Assembly: GCA_038363925.1 (NCBI GenBank)
Contig: JAQQWL010000011.1
Location: 4,092,001-4,156,000, forward strand
Length of the DNA: 64,000 nucleotides
Direction of reading: 5' to 3'
From: Apiospora phragmitis
Taxonomy: Eukaryota > Ascomycota > Sordariomycetes > Amphisphaeriales > Apiosporaceae
Position 1 is the first letter of the stretch. Every line of letters begins with the position of its first letter. A program made the translations under genes and the position numbers. Below the pieces are notes generated by a model. It was not told where the DNA came from and did not search any database. It was given only the letters and a program-made list of their open reading frames with translations. Positions 37,746 through 48,692 of the stretch are shown in pieces.

Positions 37746-39101
37746 TCAGTAGTACACAACGCCTTCCATCAGATACCTTGCAGTACGGTGTAGTTCAGCC
37801 GATACTATGTGCCCGTCCCTGAAGGTGGTACCAATCTCGACTTTCCCGCCAGGGTGCCCTATTCGTAGTGTTGGGCCCTTTTTCTCATGATGCCGGGCAA
37901 GCTGAGCGGGAATAGTCCCCGGCATATTTGCTGCAGCCCCCAGGCACAGAGCAAGAGTCAAGGGAACAGCCTTATGGGCTTGACCCATTGACAGTGCAAG
38001 ACATCGGATATCGATGCCTTCCTTGTCTGAGACGGGAAGCAGCGTTACGATCTTCGGGACGCTCTCTACTGCCGGGTCAAGGCCCATCTTCTCCGCCCCA
38101 GCCTGCCGTATGAACTCAAGCCGAGCCTTTAAGCCCCCGTTTTCTTCGACATAGGAAGGCGTGAAAAGACTTGGTAGTGGCGCTCCTTTGCGACCGTCAA
38201 TGTCCAAGTCTGAAGCCCTGATAAACACTCCGGGGTTGGATACATCAACCAAAGATGCCTCGATTTGACTGCCATCGCGAAGCATTAGAATATCTATAGG
38301 ATTGCCGGTAGGCAATGCCCGCCCCGTCTTGGCCCCAACGGGATTCAAGAAACCCAGCGTGATCCTTGATCGAGTGCCCGGCACGCCATCAATCGCATAG
38401 TCACCTTTCTCGAAGTACCGGGAGGGGCTTCCGGCAATTCTGAAACGGGAATGGATAATTTTGGATGTGTTGGTGTTAAAAATGCGGACGAGGGCCTCCT
38501 CGTAGGGTTGGCCGCGCGACGGTCCAGTCGTCTTCGAGGCGGGATCAGACACAAGCCCGAGATCCCAGGCACGGGGCCCGACGGCCGAAGACATATTACC
38601 ACAGTTGCCCGCCATATCAAGGGCGCCATCCTTCACCCCTATCTGAACAAAGGTGAAGTCCACATCCGCATCTGATCTTTCTGACGAGGAGATGATGCAG
38701 ATCTTTGAAGTTGATGATATCCCGGATCCTATTCAAGTCCGGCGGTCAGTAGGCGAGCTCACAGCCGTTTTGCACACGATACATGGATCCAATTCTGGTA
38801 GGTAATCAGGCTCACCCATCCCGTTCAGCTGCCTGCCGTATGGGTCAGGAGATCCCATAGCCAACGGCAGGACATCATGCCATCGGTGTTCCGGTGGCAG
38901 GTCATCTCGCTTGATGACGAGTCCATTCGATGTACCGCCTCGAACGAAGAGAGCCGGGAAGCTTGGGCGCGCCGAGAAGTGGCGTTCATGGCGCTTTGTA
39001 ATAGCTTGCGATTGGATTGTCTTGCATATACTCGTGGGTGCCCATAGTCGTCCAGAGCCTGGCACGAAAAGCCTGCTGGTGAAATTGAATAGGACAGTCA
39101 T
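37746..39101 (-). CDS. PrpF-family isomerase (DUF453), probably mitochondrial
   Basis: Exons 39101-38816 and 38728-37746 around an 87-nt intron (GTGAGC...AATAG) give 422 aa; the junction rebuilds QLNGMG|GSGISSTSKICII. PrpF proteins have a diaminopimelate-epimerase-like fold and isomerise C-C double bonds, for example aconitate in the AcnD/PrpF branch of the methylcitrate cycle. Seen motifs: FVRGGTSNGL near residue 52, DADVDFTFVQIGV, and GNCGNMSSAVG with the conserved cysteine. The first 45 residues are basic and Ser/Thr-rich (SRLF, KRHERHFSARPS), which suggests a mitochondrial presequence. It lies downstream of an amidase on the same strand. The substrate is not predictable; no frame defect. 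Confidence 0.88.
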
Positions 39102-39813
39102 TAAAAAGGGGTTTCTGAGGACAAATGAGCTTGGCTTCTCTTCCTACCCTTTAGCGAATCTCCAGGAGGTGGCGTGAAGGCGATTACCTATAGAAAGAAA
39201 TGTGTAAATGAAAACCATTGCCCGGGTTGAAGCGAGGTTGAACAAGCAACATATGCCCCCCGCAATTAGTGCGGTGACGATCACTACATGTCTATCCGGG
39301 TTCCTTGGAGATTCCCAGACAAAACCATAAATCTTGAGATGAATTCACATTTCAAGACAGGTTCACCGCATTTAATCCACATGAAGCTGGGATATTGGTG
39401 GCTTCCGACCAAACTAACCAGGCCGATCAGTAGGACCTGAAATGAGTGAGATCTACGAAGAAGAAAATGTCGCCAGTATTATCGAATTTGGGACTCTTAA
39501 CCGGCGGGGAATGTTGCTAGATACGGACCCTTCAGTTGGTCAATGTGAAAGCCACCCCGTCTCTGCCTTCTGTTTGTCCAGGGTCTTCCAGTCGATGTCC
39601 TGGCTGCGCACCCATAGCGCGGATCTACCTAGAAGAGTAAGACGTCTAGCCATGTTGGAGCCGACTAGTGCAGTATTCCCGTTGTTCGATACCCGTGGAG
39701 GTGGGCGGCATCATAGTCACTAAAACTGTACATAAATCAAGGAGAAGCTATATACCGAGAGAAATATGTTCAGCATCATTACATCTCCACTTCAGTCACG
39801 GTCCCTTAACCGC
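39102..39813. other. Intergenic between the amidase and the PrpF-like gene
   Basis: About 0.7 kb separating two minus-strand genes. No gene or repeat recognised. Confidence 0.5.
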
Positions 39814-41806
39814 CTACTCTGTAGCCAGCTTGACCACATCGGCCCACTCCTTGGGTCTGACTCTGCCATTTGCCCAGACACCATTCAGATAGGTCTCAGC
39901 ATCCTTGGCCCAAGATAGCAGCTGCTCTTCAGCACCCCACTCGCCCATTGCCATTAGGCCGACAGGTAGCTGACCTTCACCCTGCTCGGGGTTTGTGTAG
40001 CCAACCGGGGCTGTTAAAGCCGGGCATCCGGTCGAGTTGGCGAGCCAGATGTACCTGCGCCATAATTAATAGGTTATCCCCAGGCAAATATTCCCAAAAA
40101 ATGGAAGAGAGGGGGCCGGGGTCTTACATCATCTGCCTGATGGTAGTGTTGCCATCACTGAAACCGTACGCTTGGTCTCCAGGGTGGATTTTCCAGCCTG
40201 CATCTGGCGCCGTCGGCGTCAAGATGAGCATGCCCGGATGCTTCTGCCATAAGAAGGCAAGGTGTTCCATGATGAGCTCACGTAGCTGTCCATACTTCAG
40301 CATGTCGACCGCCGAGGTCTCGGCACCCATGGTCATGAGGATGGTGTTGGCATGGTTCACGAGCGAGAGGGCTTTGCGGGGATCGGGATGGCGATGGCGA
40401 TGATGATCATTCAACTCACCGAGAGCCCAAGCGCTATGTGCGAGCTGGCCCTCCCGAATGTATGGGATGTGGATCTCGACAACTTCGTAACCGAGCTTCT
40501 CCTTGAAGTAATTAATGATCTTATTGGTGACCTCGATGACTGCAGGCGAGGCCTCGTTGAACCAGTCTGAGTAGACTCCGATGGTCTTCTTCGCCATGGG
40601 GCTGGGCGGGATCGAAGGTGCGAATGCGCCCTGAACCGGATCGTCGGGGTTGGGCGCCGCCATCAGCCGGTAAGCGAGCGTGAGGTCTGCCACGGTCGCG
40701 GCTTGGGGCCGGCGACGCAGATGGCGGAGTTCATAGTCCAGATACGATGCAGGGTTGGCTTGAGCCCATACATCCCACAAAAACTGGAGGGAATGCGGAT
40801 ACTTCCCCCCGCATCGGTGCCGATGGCGATCGGCACCAGGCCAGAACTGAGGGCTGATCCACCGCCCGATGACGAGCCGCCCGTGTAGTACGAGGTGTTG
40901 TACCAGTTGACGGGTGATTTCCCTCGGCGGGGATTGCAGCCGCTCGTGTCGGATCCAAGTTCATGCATGGTCACCTTACCGATCATCAGGCCTCCAGCTG
41001 CCTCTAGCTGTGCAATGGGCCAGATAGTCTCTTTCGCCTCATCGAAACAGGGGATTCCTTCTTGACGCTGAAGTCCGATATGGGAGGTGTAACCCTTGAC
41101 ATTGAGATCATCCTTGACAGCGAATGGGACGCCATCTAGCACACTGAGCGGCTTCCCAGCAGCATATCTCTTGGCTGAAGCTTTGGCAGCCTCCAGCGCA
41201 ATCCCCTCGTTAACAGCGGCCCAAGCAAAACCGTACTTGGCCCCGGACTCTTGATCTTGCGAGATCAGAGGGAGCAGGGCTTCGGCAACTTGAACCGGCG
41301 TCAGTTTGCCTGACTTGTACAGCTCATGGTAGTCGGCAGCGGAATGGAAACGCCCCGCCAGCTCGTCCGGTTGTCGCTGAACCAGATCGGGAGTGATGTC
41401 TGGTTTCGACAGAGTGCCATCCCCGGAGCCTAGAGGCGTAACAACCGGCTAATTGATTTCCATAAGCGACTGCGACTGCTGTTTCCGCAGCACAGGAAAT
41501 GTGTTGGGCTAACTCAACTCACCTGTAAGCGTGATGTATACTCGCTGAGTCCAGGGATATCTTTGATGGTGCCAAACTGGGCATTGGTCCACACGGCTTT
41601 CGCTATCAGAGACGACCGCGTTATACTTGCACAGTTGTTACCAACCAGTTCCGTTATCCCGATTCTGGGCAGGCTACTTACAGCGTCGAGGCGAAGACGA
41701 GCGTCCATCCTCGCATCACCGGGTTACTGTCTTCGGTGTGTATGTAAGGGGTTTTCGGGCCCTCGCGCGCCTTGGGATAGCCCACAAAGCGCTGTGCAAA
41801 TGCCAT
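39814..41806 (-). CDS. Amidase-signature hydrolase, one-base deletion
   Basis: Exons 41806-41682, 41625-41523, 41448-40128 and 40054-39814; introns of 56, 74 and 73 nt. An amidase-signature enzyme hydrolyses an amide bond using a Ser-cisSer-Lys triad. All three are visible: Lys in FAVKDDLNVKG, Ser in YTGGSSSGGGSA, nucleophile Ser in GTDAGGSIRIPSSFCG. The start MAFAQRFVGYPKAREGPKTPY and the end YIWLANSTGCPALTAPVGY...LMAMGEWG are typical of the fungal AmiE-like group. The exon sum is one base short: between VAGP and QAATVADLTLAYRLM a G run at plus-strand 40705-40708 (C run in the gene) lacks one base. Restoring it gives 596 aa. No signal peptide is seen; the substrate is unknown. It lies upstream of the PrpF-like gene in the same direction. 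Confidence 0.88.
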
Positions 41807-44424
41807 TTTAAAAGGGACGAACAGAGCTCCACGACGGTTGGTCGTGTGTAATAGATTTCTTGGCCTATTGGGTTATGTAGTCTAGAAGAGTCGTCCGGAA
41901 GACACAATATAGATAAGAGTCGCGTGGACTGTCAAGCAAAGACGTGTTTCCTAGAGTTTATGCAAGGAATCATATGTTTGTTTCCACATGAACCTTGCCG
42001 ACCCCACGCGTGCAACTTTTCATCTGTCGCGAATGCGAATGCAGCTTGGGGCTTTCTGATGCACCCAGTTTGCAATATCAGACCAAGCCCATTGAGCATG
42101 ATAGATGCACTTTGCTCCGACCACAGCCTACATGTACCTTAGGTATGCCAATGACTTTTTAAGTTTTGATAACTCCGACTTTCAGCGTTGCTATACTGAG
42201 CAGCTGACTAAGAGGGTATGGCCTGCTAAAGCGCTGTGGCTGGCAGTAAAGTGGGGGATATTTCTGGGCCAATCGTATAGCGGGCACATCTGTAACTAAA
42301 AACAGATCTAGGATATCGCCAGCCAGCGTATCTCTCTCGAAGACAACAGCTTATGGAACCAACCCGACAACAGGAAATCCTTTCTCATGTCTTGTGCTGT
42401 CGAATCTGTTCTTCAAGAGCATTCGTAAGCCTCGGGTCTTTCATCGGTTGATTAGTTCAGTTGGTTAGAGCGTCGTACTAATATTCTCTCCCGAGTATAT
42501 TGAGTAATGCGAAGGCCGTAAGTTCAAGCCTCATATTGACCACTTACAACATTAACATCGATATGGGATCGGTTTCCTTTTTTCCCCTGTTCTCATTGCT
42601 TGCCGCCACCTCCTCTCTTTTTTTGGCCTCTGCTCCTGCGGGGTAGTGATTCTAGAACCCAAGCACCCTTGGCACCTTTCCGACTACAATGTTGAGTAAG
42701 CTGTGTTTGGCCATTCTCATCATCGATGGATGTTTTAGATACGGCGTTGACTTCGAGGTTTTATCTTTAGAGCTCAGTCGTATGCCTGTTGGGGCTTATG
42801 ACTTAAGATCTCAGCATCGATCACTTGCATTGGTCCGACTGGAGGCTCTGGCCACCGAAGTAAGCACAGCAGGTACAGGACCGCCACATGCCATACGCAC
42901 ACTGGGCTATTGCACGCCCTAAGCCCTAGTTCACGATTCGCCTACAAGATAGAGCTGCACCTCGTACCTTGGAGAAGACGAGTTGGCTGCGAGCTGATGA
43001 GTTCGGGGACCGTCGGTAACCCCTTGAAGGATTCGGTGCCCTGGATCCAACATCATTCAGAATACGGACCACCGGGTACCAGAACCGTGTAATAAACATG
43101 CAGAGCTATGCACAGCTAGTCATGCATAATTCGTTGGCAGAATGCAGGCTTAGTTGTTCGTTGACCGATATTTGCTGCCAGGGCGGACTGGCCGGTCTCG
43201 AGTTAGTCGGCACACCTTAAGACCTTATGCAATACCATTATATACTAGGAACAGCCGGAGCCGCCTAGGCTAGTGGTCTATGGCACTCCCATTTGCCCCC
43301 TCTTCGGTCTCTTATTGAATACTGCATAAGTACTAGACCCGCCGGGCGGCATAACCAGCTTATATGTACAGGTTGCGCTAGGTAAGCAAGACTGAAACAC
43401 ACAAGATGGGGATGGAGGGCATGGCGGCATGGATTTGATTCACATGCGCCCCCTTCGATCTTCGGTCTTCGGTAGGCTAGCCCTAGTAGTGGTCGGCATC
43501 GTGACATTTTGTCATCTGTGCTTTTCTCGCTTGCCGTGGTACCATGGGTGAAAGGGCATGATCGGAGATATTCGGGTGGAGAGCTGGCGCGGGGAACGAT
43601 CATGCTCGGTGGCCCGCCGTTACGTATGTTGCAACATACAGTACGCGATGAGAGCCACGGGCGTGGTTCAGTGCGGGCTGGGTGACTCCTAGCTGGCCCC
43701 TTGCGCACGCGAGCAAGCGGAGAGAAGGCCAGAGAAGGGAAGACGAGACGGTGATTGGAGAGGAAAAGGCAGATTTCCAGCCTGGCGGGTCGCGCCGGCT
43801 TGTTTAGCGCAACTGCTGTGGATGCTTTGCGTGTATCGGTGAGGGAGTTTACACGGTGCAATTTTTTTCTCCCCCAGCATTTGCATGCATCTCTTCCCCA
43901 AATCTCTTCTAATAAGGCACGGCCCAGCTCCCTCTCATGCTGACAAGCAACCCCCTAACGCTCTTCAAATTAGACGTTTCTGGCCCATTCGGATCACAAT
44001 TCGCCCGCTAGAGCCGTGTAGGAGCTCCCCGATCAAAGTGTTGGAAGACGAGAGAAAAAAAAAGTAGAGCAGCACATAGCGTCATCTCAGGCCATACCAC
44101 CCGTGCAGCTCGGACAGTTCCACCACACACACTCCTTCCTAATAAGTCCTATTCTCTTGGAAACCATCATCAACCCGCTTGTCGCTCATATCAACACGTT
44201 CGACGGCTGCAACTTTCGCTACCGCCATCCCGTTCACCCTCGACGCCACGCCTGCAACGACCTGCTACGCCTCCACACTAGCCGACGGCCCTCCGTGACT
44301 CCGCCTAATTGACAGGCTCGCCCTAATTTTCGACGCACCAGTGCCGCTTCTTTGCGGCAATTGCATCGCCCTTTTTGTTCCAGCGTACCATACGATGCGC
44401 CCGTAACCGAAAAGCCAATTCAAC
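41807..44424. other. Intergenic region, 2.6 kb, containing one tRNA
   Basis: It lies between the divergent starts of the amidase and mdm34. Apart from the tRNA-Ile at 42446-42541 I see no supported gene; short frames at 43265-43900 have no recognisable motif. Confidence 0.5.
42446..42541 (+). tRNA. tRNA-Ile (AAU) with 23-nt intron, degenerate
   Basis: A cloverleaf can be drawn by eye. The acceptor stem is GGTTGAT/ATTGACC with two wobble pairs. The D arm is GTTC...GAGC. The anticodon stem is TCGTA/TGCGA around loop CTAATAA with anticodon AAT. An intron at 42484-42506 sits between positions 37 and 38, the canonical site. The T arm is GTAAG...CTCAT with one A-C mismatch. It resembles the usual fungal tRNA-Ile but with several C/T-type changes that turn stem pairs into wobbles, so it may be a weak or decayed copy. 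Confidence 0.72.
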
Positions 44425-46531
44425 ATGGCCTTCAACTTCAACTGGTCGCCGCTCACGGCCGACGAAGATTTCTACCAAAGAGCTCGCAACCTGTTGACGA
44501 CGGCCCTGAACAAATCCCCGAAGCCCCCAATCATCGTCGATGACATCTTGGTTACCGAGCTCAACCTGGGCTCCATACCACCCGAGCTGGAGATATTAGA
44601 GATAGGGGACCTAGCCGAAGACCGGTTCCGCGGCATTTTCAAGATGTGCTATTCCGGCGATGCCTACTTGACGTTACGCACAAAAGTTCAGGTACGTGCT
44701 GGGGATGGATTTTTCTTTGGCCCAGCGTCACAGCTCAGACAACTCGCGGACCTCCGGTCACAACCACAACCACTTCATGTCGATGATTGGTAGACAAGGT
44801 CTATTTCTACATGGTTCCATGCCATTTGGATTACAATACCAATGCTCAAGTGGCAAACTGGGAAATACTGGGTGGTTTCCATACAGCAGCTCGTGATGCA
44901 CAACCTTCGTTATACAAGTCGAGTTGGCTTGCTATGACCGTCTCCCTCCTCTTCGCCCCTTGTTTTCGTCAATGTTTGGTTCGTCGCGAGAAACAAATCA
45001 CAAATTGCGAACGTTTCGATGCAACTGTGGATCATCCATCCGCATGAAGACTTGAAATTGGAATCACAGGGATTCGCGCAGTTTGGAGGTTCATCCTCCT
45101 ACCCGAGTTAGGAATAGATTCTGTGTTATACAATGGCTAATATAACAACACCTGCAGGCAAACCCCCTCAATACGTACTTGTATGCAAAGCCAAGCTTCA
45201 CCTCACCACAACCGGTAGCAGCGGCGGCAGGACTTACCATACCGTTGTCCATCACTTTGTCCGAAATAAAGCTGTCAGCTTGCGTTATTCTAGTCTTTTC
45301 CAAGCAAAAAGGCTTGACCCTGGTTTTCCAGGATGACCCACTCGAGTCCATCAAGGTCTCGTCGACATTTGACTCGATACAATTTGTTCGGGATTACCTG
45401 CAAAGAACCATCGAGGGCCAGTTGCGTAACTTGATGATGGATGAATTACCAGCCATCATTCATAGACTCTCCCTGCGACTCTGGTGTCCAGACCAACTCC
45501 CGAGAGAAGACACCGATCTACCAAAAGATAAGCTGGAAGATGAGGTTGCAATCGATCCGTTTGCTGCTCCGCCAACGGACGCTGTGGATGCGAATGGTCA
45601 TGTCCTAGACGCGAATGAGATATCCTCCTTATCTTTGGACGGCTCAGAAACCCATTCACTGTTCTCGCAGAAAAACTTGGTACGCTTGGGTGCCTTGAGC
45701 GATTCGCAGCGTACTCTATCGTTGTTCACGCCTGGCATCCGTGATGTTCTCGTTCGGGCTTGGGCTGCACCAATGGACCGAATCGATGTAATGCGCTCGG
45801 CGCCGTTAGCGGCCCCCAGTCTAATGCGCGCCCAATCAGCACAAGGAGGCTCAACAACGTATACCTTCACGGATACTGGCAGCGTTGATAATGGGCAGCT
45901 ACCTTCCCGACCATCCCTGGTCAGCTTGAACTCGGCAACTACGGGTCTCGCTCTAGGCGCCGGTCGAAATACTCGCATGTCCCGTAAGAAGAAGACCAGA
46001 GTGGTTAACTTGCGCCGCTCAAAGCCGAACACCAAAAGCGAGACGCAAAGCGACGTGGGCGACATGGGCGACTCTACTACCGAAAGTGCTTCTGTCGTTG
46101 CTCCAAGCTCAGAGCCCGTTCTGCAGGCCGTTATCCCTGAGCTGCCCGAAGAAGATACATTCGTACCAACAGGGAGCAGGGTGCGGTTCACGACGGGGGC
46201 GGAGAAGGTATTACCTGCTCGGGCACCCTTAGACATGGACATTTACAAGGACCCTGCGATGGTATCTGCAGAAAAGCCAAGCATTTCTCGTCCTGCCCAA
46301 CAAGGGAAAACCCCTGTTTCTGTACCGGCTGTCCAGTCTAAGAGCCCCTTCGATTTGGATAGAAAGAGGAACGAAGGCTCCGATACCTCTTCGGTCATCC
46401 TCGAGCAAGCATGGATCAGCAAGATGGCCGGCGAGATCGCTCGCCGAGTATATGACGAAAAGCAGCGAAACGCAAATTTCTGGGCTGACCGGGACGACGT
46501 CCCTCCGCCAGCCTACGAGGTCACCCAATAG
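44425..46531 (+). CDS. mdm34: Mdm34, ERMES complex subunit
   Basis: Exons 44425-44691 and 45158-46531 join in phase 0 to give 546 aa. Mdm34 is the mitochondrial outer-membrane subunit of ERMES, which tethers ER and mitochondria and transfers phospholipid with Mmm1, Mdm10 and Mdm12. The N-terminus [20 protein letters not shown], then [38 protein letters not shown] and, across the intron, [17 protein letters not shown], mark the SMP domain (about residues 1-200), ending with RLSLRLWCP. The C-terminal half is Ser/Asp-rich with a basic [14 protein letters not shown] stretch and ends AYEVTQ. The intron is 466 nt, long for this window. No frame defect. Confidence 0.95.
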
Positions 46532-47323
46532 ATTTACATAACAACGCTCCCCGGCATCTAGACTTTTCTTTTGTACATACAATCGCGAAGAAGATTGCGA
46601 TGGCGTTATCGGGAGCTGAGTTTTGGGGTGGTTTGGCAACAGCACAATGTCTAAAGTGTATTGGGTTTGATTTAAAAGTATGGCGTTATGGGCGAAAAGG
46701 TTACGAAAAAAAATCAGGCGAGGGATTGCATTCAACTCTGATTCGGTGGTGTGCGGGATAGCGGGATAGTGCAGGACGACCCTTCGCAAGGCGTGATGGT
46801 TGAGAAGTGAGGTGATCGCCACGACGTTATGCGAGCGAGCGCCTTTTACTCCTGAAGGGTACGCGAAACTGGGCTTCCGCCACTCTCTTGGAAAAATTGC
46901 CAAGATTATCTCTTTTGTCGATTATGTTGTCCTCGAGGGATGACAGTAACATACTGGGTGCAAGAACTCGGCCTGATATTTGGCGCATGGGGGGAGCAGA
47001 GGGATGCTGGGATAGGGACATTGTGACGTCTCCCGGAAAGATCTGGAAATCACCCGAGGAGACTTCTACTCGAGGCCAAGACCTTTTGAGAGAAATCACT
47101 CCAATCTGATAAATCGAAACAAGTATTTTACCATGACTCTTGAATTGTATTGATTGACAACCAGTGAAGAATCGGACCAGAATAAAGGGGAGGTCCCATC
47201 TCTCGGACACTCGATAATCAGCACGTGGTTCTTGGCTTTTGACTTGGGGTATCTTTCTATTATTTTTTGTCCTTTCTACTTTGTATATGGGAATCTAATA
47301 AATCTAACTACTCTGAACAGATG
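46532..47323. other. Convergent intergenic region between mdm34 and the glycosyltransferase-like gene
   Basis: Both flanking genes end here. An open frame on the minus strand (46827-47210) has no recognisable motif and I treat it as chance. Confidence 0.5.
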
Positions 47324-48692
47324 TTATCCACACATGTCCCAACTATTTGGAAACGCGCCGTTCATATGCCAGTCGCTCAAGTCGTTGATGAGGACCGGGT
47401 CGATGTCGCGGTTCGCCTTGATGAAGATGGTCTCGTACGGGTGCAGGTTGCTGCCGTAGTACTGGTGGTCGTACAGGACGTCGGCGACGGGGTGCTCGGC
47501 ACACTCCTCGGCGTAGTTGCGGCGCGACTTAGCGAAGGCGGACATGAGCGCCTCGACCTCGTAGCCGGCGTTGCGGATTAACCCCGTGGTGCCGACCTCG
47601 CCGTGGATCGCCTTGCGCATCTCGGTGTAGCACCCCTGCAGCGCCACCATGTCGTTCTCGTCCCCGTACTCGTCCTGCCGCGACGACCCCGGCGGCGGGT
47701 ACAGCATCAGCTCCATCCCCACGCGGTCCGTCGCGAAGATCATGGATTGGATGTGGTATTGCGGGCCGCAATTGACCGTCATACCCACGAGCTATTGGAA
47801 CGGATTTGTTAGCTGGTGTTTTTGATCCTCTTTTGTTCATCTCTTCTTGGCTGGGCCGCACGATGTGGACTTCCCCCCCGAGGGTCCACGAATTTCTGTG
47901 CCACACACGCGCTGTAGATTTCCCAAAACAGCATGCAAACATAAAACGTACCTTGACTTTCTCGGTCACGCGACCCAGGTAGACGTCACTCCAGCAGCCC
48001 CGGGACCAGCGGGGCAAGAAGGGGCCGCGGATGCTGGCGTTGAGCGTGATGAAGCGCTTGTGCTTCTTCCAAAGGTCGTTCTCGCGCAGCACCTCGCCGT
48101 GGGCGCCCAGGTCGAAGCAGGTGTTGTTGCGCCGCACGATGCGGATGTTGGGCTTGTGCGGGATCAGGTCGGCGGCGTCGGTCTCGCCGTTAATGATGAA
48201 GATGAAGTCGGCGGCGCCGTGCAGGCCCTGCTCGAGGAAGTACTTGAAGTTGGCGCGCCCGGACTCGGACTCGGCGTAGGCGTACGAGATGAGCGGGCGG
48301 TCCGATACCGTTTCTTTGTGCGGTTCCGACGGCGCCGTATGAAGGGGAACCGCTGCTGATTGCTTTGTGCTTGTTGCTGTTGCGCTGGCCCGGGCGGTAG
48401 AGGCGCCACTGCCCGCCAGGTGGGTGATCGGTAAAGGTGCTTGTTTTGCGGCGTCCTTGACGTCGCTCAAAGGGAATCTAGGCTCTCCTTCCTCCGCGAT
48501 CGAGGCATCGCTAGCGACGGATGTCTGCAACTATGTCAGAAACACAAGCCCAGGAGTGAGTACCCATTGTTCTGGACTTACTTGATAACCTCCTGAATAC
48601 ATGTAACTATGCCTTGACAAGCCTACAAGCCAGCATAGTGCTAGCAATAAAAGAGCCAACCCCGAAAAGGACAAGAAACCCGGTCTTGCCAT
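47324..48692 (-). CDS. Uncharacterised type II membrane protein, glycosyltransferase-like
   Basis: Exons 48692-48582, 48530-47952 and 47791-47324 with introns of 51 and 160 nt; all phases are 0 and the product is 385 aa. Residues about 8-28 form one hydrophobic helix (GLALLLLALCWLVGL) after a short MARPGF start, as in type II Golgi/ER enzymes. A Ser/Ala/Thr-rich stem follows to about residue 95. The conserved part has YAYAESESGRANFKYFLEQGL, DFIFIINGETDA, a C/F-D-L-G block, RFITLNASIRGPFLP, VYLGRVTEKVKLVGMTVNCG, QSMIFATDRVGM, GEVGTTGLIRNAGYEVEALM and HPYETIFIKANR. I recognise it as a recurrent Sordariomycete family without an assigned function. The layout resembles lumenal glycosyltransferases, but I see no clear DXD motif, so enzyme activity is inference. 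Confidence 0.82.

Noticed and set aside
41603..41681. Alternative amidase intron ending at a GATAG acceptor
   Set aside because: It puts the second exon in a frame lacking the conserved KAVWTNAQFGTIKDIPGL text; the acceptor at 41626 keeps it.
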